Made by a program: the position numbers and the translations under genes. Below, piece by piece: positions 1 to 10,108 of a DNA stretch of 64,000 nucleotides (within the stretch, counting starts at the first letter, position 1; each line of letters opens with the position of its first letter). The stretch comes from Thalassobellus sediminis (GTDB lineage: Bacteria > Bacteroidota > Bacteroidia > Flavobacteriales > Flavobacteriaceae): NCBI RefSeq assembly GCF_044386045.1, contig NZ_JBISCD010000037.1, positions 62,001 through 126,000 of the forward strand, read 5' to 3'. Below the pieces are notes generated by a model, which saw only the letters and a program-made list of their open reading frames with translations, had not been told where the DNA came from and searched no databases.

Positions 1-1176
1 ATTCCAAAGGTTAGGTTCTTCTTTTTTACTAATAGTAAACAATCTTAAATAGTTACTTCCTGGTATTTGAGCACTCCATTTTACAGAAGAATTAGCATAC
101 CATTGCCATTGTAAACCTGGTTTACCGTTTTTAAACTCATCACTTTCTTGTGGAGAAGATATAGCCATAGCTTGAACTGGCTTTTTATATGTAATTATAG
201 GTTCTCCTACCCCATTTTCATCTATATCTTTTCCCATATTCGGCCAATTATTTTCCCACGATATTGGAGTTAACCAAAGTACTCTTCCATAAACAGCCTG
301 ATCTTGAAAATGAACAAACCAAGATGCTCCATCGGGAGAAATTACCCAAGCGCCTTGATGTGGTCCATTAATAGTTGTACTTCCTTGCTCTAATACAATT
401 TTTTCTTCGTAAGGACCATAAATATTTTTAGATCGCAATGCTAACTGCCATCCAGTTTCTACACCTCCTGCTGGTGCTAAAATATAATAGTAGTCATCTT
501 TTTTATATAATTTTGGTCCTTCTACTGTATGATTATTTTCATGGCCATCAAACACGTTTCTTCCTTCATCTAAAACTTTTGTTCCTTCGTTATTCATAGT
601 TCGCATGGTTAACATGCTATTAATTCCTGCACGACTTCCTGCCCAAGCATGTATTAAATAGGTGTTTTCTCCATCCCATAAAGGACAAGGGTCTATAATA
701 CCTTTTCCTTCTAAAACTAATATAGGTTTTGACCACTTTCCATAGATATCACTTGTTTTAATCATGTATACACCAAAATCTGGATCGCCCCAATAAATAT
801 AAAACTCGTTGTTATGATACCTTAAGGAAGGCGCCCAAACACCTTTACTATGCTGAGGAACATCAAAAACTTCTTCTGGAATTAGCTTTTCTAAAGCATA
901 ACTTACAATTTTCCAATTTACCAAATCTTTAGAATGTAATATTGGTAAACCAGGAGTACAATTAAAACTACTCACAGTCATATAAAAATTATCCCCTACT
1001 CTAATTACATCTGGGTCTGAGTAATCTGCATATAATACAGGATTTGTATATGTTCCGTTTTCATTATCTGACTGCCATACTTTAGAGACATACTGTTGAG
1101 CAACAATAGACTGTATTGATATTACTAAAAGCAGAAAAAAAACTTTCCTTATTATCATTTTATTTTTTGTTGTCAT
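1..1176 (-). CDS. GH43-family glycoside hydrolase (3' end cut by window start)
   Basis: I read this by translating the minus strand from ATG at 1174-1176; the frame stays open to base 1, so the C-terminus lies outside the window (392 codons seen). A signal peptide ends near VAQ at residue 27. The five-bladed propeller of GH43 is indicated by three regions: YSDPDV (Asp54 as candidate general base), IDPCPLWDG (Asp162 as pKa modulator) and HTVEGPKLY (Glu219 as general acid). A partial C-terminal beta-sandwich follows (LQWQWYAN). Family members act on arabinosides, xylosides or galactosides, and the substrate here is not decidable. It is the last visible gene of a minus-strand run; only 7 bp separate it from the DUF4861-like gene, so they are probably co-transcribed. 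An in-frame ATG six codons later (1156-1158) is an alternative start. Confidence 0.8.
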   Translation of the reverse strand, partial: MTTKNKMIIRKVFFLLLVISIQSIVAQQYVSKVWQSDNENGTYTNPVLYADYSDPDVIRVGDNFYMTVSSFNCTPGLPILHSKDLVNWKIVSYALEKLIPEEVFDVPQHSKGVWAPSLRYHNNEFYIYWGDPDFGVYMIKTSDIYGKWSKPILVLEGKGIIDPCPLWDGENTYLIHAWAGSRAGINSMLTMRTMNNEGTKVLDEGRNVFDGHENNHTVEGPKLYKKDDYYYILAPAGGVETGWQLALRSKNIYGPYEEKIVLEQGSTTINGPHQGAWVISPDGASWFVHFQDQAVYGRVLWLTPISWENNWPNMGKDIDENGVGEPIITYKKPVQAMAISSPQESDEFKNGKPGLQWQWYANSSVKWSAQIPGSNYLRLFTISKKEEPNLWN

Positions 1177-1183
1177 TATTTAC

Positions 1184-2386
1184 TTAATTATTTATAACAG
1201 ACAAAACCAATGGAGATTTTACAATTTCTTTTTGTCTTTCTAACATATGATACCAATCATTAACATTAGCAACCTGACCACTTTTTGTCCAAGCAAAACC
1301 TGCATAATAACTAAGTGTATTACCTTTAGGGTGTGTAATAATTAATACCTGGCTTTGATCGGGTGTATTTGAATTATGATTTATTGATTCCTTTACCAAT
1401 GCAGCATCTATAATTATGCCTTCACCTACAAAAGCATCATTAATAGGTTCCCAATGCATAAACAACCCTTTTTGGTTATTAAGTTTAACATCTCCTTTAC
1501 CTTCATGTTTTGCTATTCCAATGGTATAATTTGGAACTTCATTTTCTGAATTTAATTTGATATTAAATTTCGAAAAATTACTACCTAAGTCTAAGGAAAT
1601 TCTTTTGGTTTCTTTTACGTTATAATCACTCCATGATGCATAGTTTAATTCAAAAACTGTTCTTAAAGGTCCTGTTGCTATGGTTCTATAAGAAACAAAA
1701 TTTTTAGAAACATATAAACTATCGTTTTCCCAAATACCAGTACCTCCAGCTCCTCTACTTTTCCCTACATGATAAGGATCATAACCTTCACCATGATCAA
1801 TATGATAATACCCTTCTGATTCTAGATTTTTTGAATACCATTTATCAATAATAGAATAATCTACGCGTTTTAACCAAAGGTCTATACCACTAGATAATGT
1901 TCCTCCATATTCATTCTGTTCAATTCTTCGCTGTGCTTCAGGTCCATATGTTCTAAAAGCTACTTTGTCGTTTTCCCAAGTATAATCATCTGTTCTTTCT
2001 GGAACCAATCTAGAAAAGGTAATTGCTTTTGTTTCTTTAGGGTTTTGCAAACTATCAACAACAACCACATATTCTACAGAGGAATTTGCTGTTGTTTCTG
2101 CTTGAAAAAGTAATTGATCCATTACACCATCTTGATTGTTATCTATCCACTGCGTAGTTACATACTCTTGAGTTTCTTGCTTTTTTACTTTAAGGTTTTC
2201 TTTAGCAGTGTTTTTTAACAATACTGAAAGATTTTTAGCATCTAGACCAACAACTTCTTTTCTAAAAAAATCTAAATTGTTTTCTACTTTAACAATCACT
2301 TCTTGTTTTGTTAATTGGTTTTTACATGAAAAAAGTATCATTATCATTAAGAATACTGATATTTTAAAAGACATATTTTTAATCAT
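1184..2386 (-). CDS. DUF4861-like lipoprotein in a glycan utilization locus
   Basis: This 400-residue protein starts with a lipoprotein signal peptide (hydrophobic stretch, then FSCKN with Cys21 as the lipidated residue). It is therefore probably periplasmic or on the outer membrane. The pattern 'VENNLDF...DNNQDGVMDQLLFQ' near residues 32-95 and the end 'WYHMLERQKEIVKSPL' resemble the DUF4861 family, which is found in Bacteroidota polysaccharide loci and for which I know no firm activity. One base separates it from the GH28-like gene upstream and 7 bp from the GH43 gene downstream, indicating one operon. The family call rests on recalled patterns, not on a search. The role is likely carbohydrate-active or carbohydrate-binding (inference). 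Confidence 0.65.
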   Translation of the reverse strand: MIKNMSFKISVFLMIMILFSCKNQLTKQEVIVKVENNLDFFRKEVVGLDAKNLSVLLKNTAKENLKVKKQETQEYVTTQWIDNNQDGVMDQLLFQAETTANSSVEYVVVVDSLQNPKETKAITFSRLVPERTDDYTWENDKVAFRTYGPEAQRRIEQNEYGGTLSSGIDLWLKRVDYSIIDKWYSKNLESEGYYHIDHGEGYDPYHVGKSRGAGGTGIWENDSLYVSKNFVSYRTIATGPLRTVFELNYASWSDYNVKETKRISLDLGSNFSKFNIKLNSENEVPNYTIGIAKHEGKGDVKLNNQKGLFMHWEPINDAFVGEGIIIDAALVKESINHNSNTPDQSQVLIITHPKGNTLSYYAGFAWTKSGQVANVNDWYHMLERQKEIVKSPLVLSVINN

Positions 2387-2387
2387 T

Positions 2388-3803
2388 TTATTTTATAATT
2401 TTTATATTTTCAACAAAGTCTCCAACCATAATATTTTCAGATGAAAAATCTTTAAGATTTTCTTCATTTAAACTAATGTTTTCAAAAGAAACACCATCAA
2501 TCATTCTGGTTGCATCATATCCTTGGATAATAGATGAATTGATACTACCTCCTGTATAACTAATGTTTTTAAAGATTATATTTTGAATTCCTTTACCTGG
2601 AGCAGCACTGTATTTATCATTATATAAAACCCTTAAATTAAAAAGCTGACCTTCTTGAATTGACTCAATTCTAATCTCTTCAAAGGTTACATTTCTTACC
2701 AAATTTTTGTCTGTAGCTACAATACTCATACAGCCTTGATAATTACGATCATCTTCATCATGCTCTAAAATATCAATATTATAGAAATGCATGTTTTCAA
2801 TAATTTCACCTTCCTTTTCTGCATTTCCATGAATACCTATATTTATTGGGTGTGCTATATCTGCCCAAAGAATTGAATTTTTAATTTCGTAATTTCTAGC
2901 ATCTCCGTAAAAATCCCAACGATGGCCGTAAATAGCAATGCAATCATCTGAATTCCTCATAAACACATTATCAATTTCTACATTAGAACAAGACATTAAA
3001 TCAATACCATCACTCCATCCTTGATTGCTAAATGATTTTATGTTTTTAATTATTAATCCTTTTGTTTCACCACCATATATAGTATAATGTTTAGGATTTA
3101 TAAAAATTAAACCATCTACCTCTATATTTTTAGAATGCCTTATTTCAACCCCTCTTTCTGGTTGCATTACAATACCTCTGCCTATAATTTTTACATCTTG
3201 AGCTTTATTAACTAAAAACTTTGCTTTTATAATGGCACCTCCATGCACATAAACCGTTTTTCCTGATGGAATATGATATACATCTCCTGGTTGATCTTTG
3301 GGTTTATGTATTCCTGGTCCAAAATAAATAACATTTGGATCTTTAGGATCTGGTCTGTTTTTTTCTATTGAGTTAGCAAAAACATGTAAGTTTTGCAATT
3401 TATCGCTGTTAAGTTCTAAGGAAATGTTTGTTGGTTTATCCAACATAAATGTGATTTCATTTCCATTCACAATAGGAATAACTCCAGATGATTTTGGTCT
3501 TATCTCAGCCTTATTTATCAATCCATTGTTCTTTCTAACCTTTATTTCTACTTTTTTATTAAAATCGAAATGAACCATAGAAGCTTTAGATTTTGTATCT
3601 AAATCTACTTCTACATTATATTCAAAAAGGTCTTTCCATTCTCCGTTTACTTCTCTAACTTGAACAGTAAAATCATCGTTATGAGCTGAATACTTATAGC
3701 CTCCAGGAACTTCATAAATAATGAGGTTTTCTTGTGCTGAAATTTGGTAGCATATAAATACAAAAATAATTCCTACTAGTTTATTTATTTTAACTATCCT
3801 CAT
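2388..3803 (-). CDS. GH28-like right-handed beta-helix glycosidase
   Basis: The 471-residue protein has a signal peptide (cleavage after ISAQ, about residue 24). An N-terminal beta-sandwich (about 25-150) resembles that of dextranase/GH28-type enzymes. The parallel beta-helix follows, with repeats such as 'KNIEVDGLIF' and 'SNVEIDNVFM'. Acidic residues sit where polygalacturonases place their catalytic aspartates: DGID (265-268) and SDDCIAIYG (Asp286-Asp287). A GIHGN segment (323-327) is near the place of the GH28 GHG motif. The activity is likely exo-hydrolysis of a uronic-acid or related glycan, but GH28-like helices also occur with other specificities. It is separated by 1-2 bp from both neighbours, so it is translated in one operon with the heparinase-type lyase and the DUF4861-like gene. 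Confidence 0.7.
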   Translation of the reverse strand: MRIVKINKLVGIIFVFICYQISAQENLIIYEVPGGYKYSAHNDDFTVQVREVNGEWKDLFEYNVEVDLDTKSKASMVHFDFNKKVEIKVRKNNGLINKAEIRPKSSGVIPIVNGNEITFMLDKPTNISLELNSDKLQNLHVFANSIEKNRPDPKDPNVIYFGPGIHKPKDQPGDVYHIPSGKTVYVHGGAIIKAKFLVNKAQDVKIIGRGIVMQPERGVEIRHSKNIEVDGLIFINPKHYTIYGGETKGLIIKNIKSFSNQGWSDGIDLMSCSNVEIDNVFMRNSDDCIAIYGHRWDFYGDARNYEIKNSILWADIAHPINIGIHGNAEKEGEIIENMHFYNIDILEHDEDDRNYQGCMSIVATDKNLVRNVTFEEIRIESIQEGQLFNLRVLYNDKYSAAPGKGIQNIIFKNISYTGGSINSSIIQGYDATRMIDGVSFENISLNEENLKDFSSENIMVGDFVENIKIIK

Positions 3804-3805
3804 TT

Positions 3806-6598
3806 TTAGTTTATAACCATTTTAATAGCTTGATAAGAAAGTACAGGAAGATTAAAAACTACCGATTTAGATTTTCTATCGTACTTACCAATATATTCTT
3901 TACCTGAAGCATCTGTTAACAATGCTTTTTTAATTTTATTCGATACTTTAACTTTTAAATCTGTTACACCTTCAGTAGAAAGAAACCATTGGTTATTTTC
4001 CTTTTTTAAGGAAGCTGAAGCTGGATTACCTTTAACTTCAAGTGTATATGTGGCATTAGAAATTGATTTTCCTTTTCCTAAAAACAAAGTAAAACCCTTG
4101 TTTTGACGGCTAATAACGGCATAAGTTCCTTTTACAAATAGTTGTTTTGTTGCCAATATATCATTAGTATCTGTATTAGAAAATACAAAATTTTCTTTAC
4201 CAGTTTTTTCTATAACATGAATTCCTACGTTCTCTTTATTTCCAAAATAATCAACAGTTTTTATAGCTGTATCTCCATTTTCAGCTGGCTCATAAATGGC
4301 TACAAAAGGACGAGACCAAGCTTCTCCATTTTGTTTTACTACCAATGTTGGAATTGGATTATTATTCATTTCTTTTGGAAGTGGACCGTGACGAAAAGCT
4401 GTAGATTTTGGAGACATTACAGAAAATACTTCTCGGTTTTCCTCACCTTTAAACCATAAATTCATATTTACAGTACGATTTTCCATTTTTAATGAAAATT
4501 GTCCTTTAAAATCGGCATTGGTTTTGACTGATTCTTTATTCCACATATAATCATACGCCATTAAATCGCCATCTCCAAAAGCCAAAGAGGATGTTGGTTT
4601 TAATTTAAAAGGTTCATTATTAGCATTGGTTAAACTTAATTTATGTCCTAAATTATGGAAGAAATATTCATGTTTAACATCTTTATTTTCTTTTTGTTTA
4701 GAACGGAATATATCAATATAAAACCCACCTTCTTTGTTCTTAATAATTCCCAATACTCTACGTTGATCACTATGGGTTTCTGGTTCTAAAAAAACAACAT
4801 CAGAAAAAGTGTATCCATTAAGATTTCCTTCTTTATTTTTACTCTTAGGATACATTCCTAACACTTTAAAAGCATGATTGCTTTTCATTTCAGGATATTT
4901 CGATTTTCCATTTACAATAACTGTGTTATGAGCGGGAAACTGTGTGTAATATTCAGCATATTCAATAGAAAAATAACTTGAACCATGTCCCATTTCTGGA
5001 GCTAATGGCAATCCTTTTCCATATAACTCCATGGCTATACCATTAGAATGCATATGATTACCTAAAGAACCTATTTGACTAATCATTAAGGCATCATTTT
5101 CTATATTTCCTTGACGTTGTACTAACCAACTTGTATTAGGAGCATAAAATAAAGGAGATGTAAAATCTGTTAATTTACCAATTTCAATATCTTTATCTAA
5201 TTTTAAACCCTCATGTGAAAATAAATCTGAAATTTTTCTGCCTACAAAATCGCTTTCATATTCATGCTCATCATAAATTGTTTTAAGCATTTTAGTAAAG
5301 TAAATCTCGTCTTCTTGCTTGTTATACTTTTGAGCATTTTCTATTAAATACTTTATAGGTTCTGATCTAAGATGCTTATAATGCCCATCTCCAAAAGCTA
5401 CTTTAAATTTATTAGGATATAAGTACTCTGGAGCCGTTATTACCGATTGTTTTAAAACAGGCATTTCTTTAATTAAATCGATATTAAAGTTACGGTCATA
5501 AAATTCAGCAAAATGAATAAAATCATTTAAAACATTCATTGAATAGCCAGGGCTTTCATTCCAAACACCAGTGTTATAATCATAACCATAATCCATCATT
5601 TTTTTCATTGACCACTGTCTCGTAGAAGTTTTATTCATAACCAGATTTAAATAGTAAGGTCCACCCTTACCATTTTCATAGTAGTCATTATTTTCTAATA
5701 CTAATGCAATATTTGAAATATGAGCAGCTTGTAATAAGTTCCAATTGTTAAAACTTACCCCGTTTTTAATTATTAAATCTGCCCATTTTTGAAGTGTAGC
5801 AGCGAAAATTTTCAAACCATTAGGGTGACTCGTTTTGATATATTTATGCAAAAAATCATAGCACTGTGTCACTTCATTCAAAACATGTTCTTGTATGACT
5901 TCAAATTGCGTATAACTTACTAATGTTTGATGGTGGCCGTGACTTAAATCAATAGGTTCATTTAAATAATACACTCCTTTTAAATAGGTGTTTAATACAT
6001 TATATGCTAAATCTGCATATTTTTTATCACCTTGATACCAATATAAAAAAGCAGCATCTCTTGCAATACTTAAAATTTCTCGGTTAATAGAAGCTGTAAT
6101 CCCACTTGTCGAAGGTATAGCAGCCCATTCCCATGTATTAGTAGTCTTGTTATGAAGGTATAATCCTCTTGGATCATCCATATAAGGCTTTACATCTTCT
6201 AACTTGGGTCTTTTATAATCTGAAGGTGTACCTCTACCTCCAATAAATTTAACTGTAGGCACAGGCGCTTTTCCTTCGGCATGATCGTATTTCCCGCCGT
6301 TAATATATACTTGTGTTGATTTCGTGTTCCAATACATTTGCAACCTTGAAACCAACCATGTTGAATCTTTTTCAATTAAATTGATATATTTTTCTAACCT
6401 ATTTTTTGTTTTATTAATAATCTGATAAGCCCATTTTTTATTTTCGACAAGTTTTTTAACATCATCTAACTCCATATTTTGTCCAAAAACACGAGGATGC
6501 AATTCTCCCATACTTTCAGGAACTGGTAATTCTTGAGCATTAGAATCTATATTAATTATTAATATCAATAATCCAATTAAAACAATAAGTCTTTTCAT
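3806..6598 (-). CDS. Heparinase II/III-type polysaccharide lyase
   Basis: This large secreted protein (930 residues from the chosen start) has an alpha/alpha toroid N-domain followed by a heparinase II/III-type beta-sandwich region. The start chosen is the internal ATG at 6596-6598, which gives a compact signal peptide (MKRLIVLIGLLILII...NAQ); an ATG five codons upstream (6613) is possible. Family signs are NNWNLLQAAH, the WNESPGYSMNVLNDF segment in the toroid, and NHMHSNGIAMELYGKG followed by FPAHNTVIVNGKS in the second domain. Enzymes of this fold cleave uronic-acid glycans by beta-elimination, as in PL8, 12, 15, 17 and 21. The exact family could not be assigned. It lies 2 bp upstream of the GH28-like gene, and its start is 177 bp from the GH97 stop. 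Confidence 0.7.
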   Translation of the reverse strand: MKRLIVLIGLLILIINIDSNAQELPVPESMGELHPRVFGQNMELDDVKKLVENKKWAYQIINKTKNRLEKYINLIEKDSTWLVSRLQMYWNTKSTQVYINGGKYDHAEGKAPVPTVKFIGGRGTPSDYKRPKLEDVKPYMDDPRGLYLHNKTTNTWEWAAIPSTSGITASINREILSIARDAAFLYWYQGDKKYADLAYNVLNTYLKGVYYLNEPIDLSHGHHQTLVSYTQFEVIQEHVLNEVTQCYDFLHKYIKTSHPNGLKIFAATLQKWADLIIKNGVSFNNWNLLQAAHISNIALVLENNDYYENGKGGPYYLNLVMNKTSTRQWSMKKMMDYGYDYNTGVWNESPGYSMNVLNDFIHFAEFYDRNFNIDLIKEMPVLKQSVITAPEYLYPNKFKVAFGDGHYKHLRSEPIKYLIENAQKYNKQEDEIYFTKMLKTIYDEHEYESDFVGRKISDLFSHEGLKLDKDIEIGKLTDFTSPLFYAPNTSWLVQRQGNIENDALMISQIGSLGNHMHSNGIAMELYGKGLPLAPEMGHGSSYFSIEYAEYYTQFPAHNTVIVNGKSKYPEMKSNHAFKVLGMYPKSKNKEGNLNGYTFSDVVFLEPETHSDQRRVLGIIKNKEGGFYIDIFRSKQKENKDVKHEYFFHNLGHKLSLTNANNEPFKLKPTSSLAFGDGDLMAYDYMWNKESVKTNADFKGQFSLKMENRTVNMNLWFKGEENREVFSVMSPKSTAFRHGPLPKEMNNNPIPTLVVKQNGEAWSRPFVAIYEPAENGDTAIKTVDYFGNKENVGIHVIEKTGKENFVFSNTDTNDILATKQLFVKGTYAVISRQNKGFTLFLGKGKSISNATYTLEVKGNPASASLKKENNQWFLSTEGVTDLKVKVSNKIKKALLTDASGKEYIGKYDRKSKSVVFNLPVLSYQAIKMVIN

Positions 6599-6775
6599 TA
6601 TTATAAAATTCATTTTTACATTAAAAATAACAGCTGCTAGTAAAAACTACTAACAACTGCTATTAATTCTAAACAAAAACTCAAACAAAATAATATTATA
6701 CTAACATTTTGTTTGAAAAGTAAACTCTAGCAAACTACTCTAGAACTTACAAAAAAACTAACTCAAACTATTTTC

Positions 6776-8740
6776 TTATATTTTTTTTATATGGATAGCT
6801 ACACCTCCAGAAGCTAATAGGTTTAATTCTATTTTTTGTCCTTTTTTTACTTTTTGTTTTTTAACCCTCACCTTTGTCTTTGTTTTTATACTGGCATCGT
6901 CTAAATATAAAAAAGCTTCATAGCTAGTACCCTCATCTAAAAAGTCTAAACTAATTTCTAAACTTCTTGCATCATTATTTGTAATTGCACCTATAAACCA
7001 ATCTTGACTAGACTTTCGGGCTATAGCTATATGCTTTCCTATTTCACCATTTAAAACTTTTGTTTCATCCCAAATTGTTGGAACAGCATCAAAAAATGCT
7101 ATTTCTGGTTCTCCATTATAAGCACTAGGTTTATCATACCAGTATATAAATTGAATAGGACTATAAAAAACTACAGAAAGTGCCAATTGATGTGCATGTG
7201 TTGTTTTTATGCGGTTGTTATAATAGCATATAGTGTAATCTCCTGCGCCAGCTAAATAACGTGTAAAAGGCAAGGTTGTGTTATGCGTAGCATCTGGCAT
7301 TTCTTCATTACCACGAATACCTTCTTGAGTCATTAAATTAGGGTAAGTTCTACTAAATCCTGTTGGGCGATACTCGTCATGAACATCAACCATTAATTGA
7401 TATTCAGCAGCTTTCTTTATAGCATTATGCATCCAAGTTGTCCATTGACTAGAGCCTATTTGAACAAAACCAAACTTTACACCTTTAATACCCCACTTTC
7501 TACATTGGGTAAAAACTTCATCTAATTTATTCGTAAGTGCTCTTTGATTTATATATACAAAAATGCCAATATCTTTACTCGCTGCATAATTCACTAATTC
7601 TTGCATTTTAATATCTTTTGCAATGGTAATAGCATCTGAACTTACTTTCATTTCTGGACCGTACCAACCCGCATCTAAATGCACATATTGTAAATTACGT
7701 TGTGCTGCAAAATCTACACATTCTTTGGCTTCTTTTGTTGTTAAATTAGATCTAATAACTTTTCCAGGTTTAATCCATGAAGTGTTTTTTATCTGATTCG
7801 GGTTATTTAAATTTAAAACAATATCATTATTCTCTAATAATTCACCTGGTTTTTCTGCTACCATAATTACACGCCAAGGTGTTGAATATGGAGTTATTAC
7901 ATCAACTTTGTCATACATTGACAAAGTGATAGTATTAGGTTTAGCTTCACTTAACTTAAATTTACCTCTACTATAATCAATCATTTGAGCCTCCAAAAGT
8001 GCTACATGAAGTCCGTTTTCTAAATCTAATGTTAATGGACGTTCTGACTCGTCTGGCCAATTTTTTAATGGTAAATAACTATAAGGTCCTTGAGCCCAGG
8101 TTTCATAATAAGCCATGGTGTTATCAGGTAAGGTGTAACTAGTTTGTTCTCCTTCAATATGTAAAAACAATCCGTTAGAAGTTTCTGGAAAATGATAACG
8201 AAAAGCAACTCCTTCATTATAAACACGAACAATAATATCCATATTATAACTACGTCTCTTATCGTAACTCGTTCCATTTTCACCTTCTTCTAAATGTCCT
8301 TTTCCTCCATATTTATTAAAATGAAGTACTAATTGGTTATAATGATTCTTGACTACACTTCTTTCTCCATAAATTGGATTCCAAGAATTATGAACAGTTT
8401 CTCTATCAATAGATTTTAATTCTAAATTTTCACACCAAAATTTACTATGGTCGTTTTCTATTGCTAATGCAGATTCAAATAAGTTATTCTGTATAAGAAT
8501 CCCTAATTCAGATTCTAAAATCACAGATTGTTTATTGAAGTTAACTTTATAGTACATTTGAGTAGTACCATCAACAGTTTTTTTTTGATAAAAACTAAAA
8601 TTCAATTTCCCATTAGGTGATTGTATGGTTTCAGTATTTTGTAACCCATCAATATTTGTGTTTTTTACATTAGCATTTAATACCACTGTGAAAAACACAA
8701 AAAAGATATTTTTAATAGTTCTAAAAAGGGATTTTAACAT
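6776..8740 (-). CDS. GH97 family alpha-glycosidase
   Basis: The 654-residue protein has a signal peptide and the GH97 arrangement: an N-terminal super-sandwich (about 35-300), a (beta/alpha)8 barrel (about 320-570) and a C-terminal beta domain. Barrel signatures include VHLDAGWYG (353-361), VKFGFVQIG (421-429) and VDVHDEYRPTGFSRTYPNL (451-469). Retaining members use an Asp at the end of strand 4. Here that position reads Gly424, as in the inverting, SusB-like group, and Asp455/Glu456 in VHDE are candidates for the base. That alignment is from memory. GH97 enzymes hydrolyse alpha-glucosides or alpha-galactosides, and the substrate here is unknown. The gene is in the same direction as the lyase downstream of it, with a 177-bp gap. 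The space upstream holds the terminator of the 9002 gene. Confidence 0.85.
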   Translation of the reverse strand: MLKSLFRTIKNIFFVFFTVVLNANVKNTNIDGLQNTETIQSPNGKLNFSFYQKKTVDGTTQMYYKVNFNKQSVILESELGILIQNNLFESALAIENDHSKFWCENLELKSIDRETVHNSWNPIYGERSVVKNHYNQLVLHFNKYGGKGHLEEGENGTSYDKRRSYNMDIIVRVYNEGVAFRYHFPETSNGLFLHIEGEQTSYTLPDNTMAYYETWAQGPYSYLPLKNWPDESERPLTLDLENGLHVALLEAQMIDYSRGKFKLSEAKPNTITLSMYDKVDVITPYSTPWRVIMVAEKPGELLENNDIVLNLNNPNQIKNTSWIKPGKVIRSNLTTKEAKECVDFAAQRNLQYVHLDAGWYGPEMKVSSDAITIAKDIKMQELVNYAASKDIGIFVYINQRALTNKLDEVFTQCRKWGIKGVKFGFVQIGSSQWTTWMHNAIKKAAEYQLMVDVHDEYRPTGFSRTYPNLMTQEGIRGNEEMPDATHNTTLPFTRYLAGAGDYTICYYNNRIKTTHAHQLALSVVFYSPIQFIYWYDKPSAYNGEPEIAFFDAVPTIWDETKVLNGEIGKHIAIARKSSQDWFIGAITNNDARSLEISLDFLDEGTSYEAFLYLDDASIKTKTKVRVKKQKVKKGQKIELNLLASGGVAIHIKKI

Positions 8741-8947
8741 TGTACCTAAAATTATTTAACTGTTAATTATTGCTGAAACTATTTATGCATAGTCTTTATA
8801 AGTGTCATACTCAAAAATTCAAAAAAACACTCTTATTTTTAAATAGGAAAAATATATATTCAATATTACTAAGAATAACTTGTTATAAGTATAAACTATC
8901 ATTCATACCTTATAAAAAAGAACCCTTTTTTAATAAATTTAACAAAA

Positions 8948-8973
8948 AAGCAACACTAAATTTAGTGTTGCTT
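8948..8973 (-). terminator. Intrinsic terminator after the 9002 gene
   Basis: AAGCAACACTAAA is followed directly by its perfect complement TTTAGTGTTGCTT. Reading the minus strand, the stem is followed by TTTTTGTT. It lies 29 bp past the stop of the secreted T9SS gene and separates it from GH97. Confidence 0.8.
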
Positions 8974-9001
8974 AAAAAAATACTATAAATAATATATAAA
9001 A

Positions 9002-9862
9002 CTATTCAACAATTAATTTTGCTGTTCTATTCTCAATCATTACAAGATACATTCCTGATTTTAAGTTATGATTTATAGTTGTTAATTTAGAATTTGTTTT
9101 TAGCTGTTTTTGTAAAACTAATTCACCTATTATACTATACACTTTTACTTCTGTTGTTTCTTTTAAAAATCCTGTCTCTAAATTTATATTAAAAGAATTA
9201 TTAACTGAAGGGTTTGGATATAATTTAAGAGTTTTGTTTTTAACCAAAACATCGTTAACTCCTAAAGTTTCATCATCATCAGAAGCTCCATCATCCATTG
9301 TATCTTTATATGCTTCTAAAGCTGTAACGTCTATAAAACTTGCAACCCAGTCTATTGTATAGTTTGTAGGATCTACAACATCTGCAATTGTAAATCCTAT
9401 TCTAGAAATAGAAATATCTCCAGTTGTGTAATTAGCATCTCCACTAAAATCAAAGTAATAAATTAAATTCCCTTTAGCAGTTGTTATAGAACCAGTAGGA
9501 TTATATTTACCTCCACCATTATTCATCCAAGCTCCAGCTGTTTCATTTCTTAGCTCGACTTTAAAAGCTCCAGTAGCTGGTTTATCTCCAATAAATTTAA
9601 CCGCAATTATTTTATCTGTAGTAGAATTTATAGTATAAGTTGCATTGTCATTTTTTAAGTCAGCACGATATTTTCCATTACCTTGATCTCCCATAGTTAC
9701 GATTAAATGACCTCCAGAAACTGAACTAGTTCCATTAGGTTTATCATCTACAAACCAATTTCCTAATGAAGCAAAATTTTGATTTATTCCTCCTTGAGCT
9801 GAAATAAAACTTGAGACGCATAGCATTAAAGCTATTAATAAAAAGTGTAAATGTTTTTTCAT
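9002..9862 (-). CDS. Secreted glycan-binding-like protein with type IX sorting domain
   Basis: This 286-residue protein has a signal peptide ending at ISAQ (about 22) and a beta-rich module at about 28-185. Its C-terminal type A sorting domain is at about 212-286 (LYPNPSVNNSF, GELVLQKQL, SGMYLVMIEN). The middle module matches two modules of the SusE/F-like protein at 11594 in order and motif: KYRADLK against KRRADFR, then NLIYYFDF against DIYYYDI, then IGFTIADV against FQWKIADI, and YTIDWVASF against YSVDWVRSF. The modules resemble DUF4979-type surface glycan-binding domains. No catalytic motif was seen. It is probably exported and anchored by the T9SS and binds the same glycan as the SusCD system (inference). 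The gene is its own transcription unit, with hairpin terminators at 9984-10033 upstream and 8948-8973 downstream. Confidence 0.7.
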   Translation of the reverse strand: MKKHLHFLLIALMLCVSSFISAQGGINQNFASLGNWFVDDKPNGTSSVSGGHLIVTMGDQGNGKYRADLKNDNATYTINSTTDKIIAVKFIGDKPATGAFKVELRNETAGAWMNNGGGKYNPTGSITTAKGNLIYYFDFSGDANYTTGDISISRIGFTIADVVDPTNYTIDWVASFIDVTALEAYKDTMDDGASDDDETLGVNDVLVKNKTLKLYPNPSVNNSFNINLETGFLKETTEVKVYSIIGELVLQKQLKTNSKLTTINHNLKSGMYLVMIENRTAKLIVE

Positions 9863-9983
9863 AATAAATATTTAGTTTAATTTTTAACCATAATTTAAGG
9901 TTATGGTTTTAACCTTCACAACCCAACTAAAAGACTACAAATAAGACTTTTAAGATTATAAAACAAACCTAACAATGAAAATA

Positions 9984-10033
9984 AAAAAGGGATATAAAAC
10001 ATAAGCCAAAGCCTATAAATTATATCCCTTTTT
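9984..10033 (-). terminator. Intrinsic terminator after the alginate-lyase-family gene
   Basis: A perfect 14-bp stem (AAAAAGGGATATAA at 9984-9997 with its complement at 10020-10033) encloses a 22-nt loop. On the minus strand it ends in a T run. It lies 75 bp past the stop of the 10109 gene. Confidence 0.8.
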
Positions 10034-10108
10034 GCTTGTTTTTACAAAAAAAACACTTTTTAATACATAAAATATATTTAGGACTAATTAAACCTAACAA
10101 TAAGATTA

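Noticed and set aside
4142..4459. Plus-strand frame opposite the heparinase-type lyase gene
   Set aside because: It is a shadow of the well-supported minus-strand gene and has no recognisable domain.
8770..8988. Short plus-strand open frame of 72 codons between GH97 and the next gene
   Set aside because: It has AT-rich random composition (many Lys, Leu, Phe), overlaps the terminator at 8948-8973, and shows no family motif.
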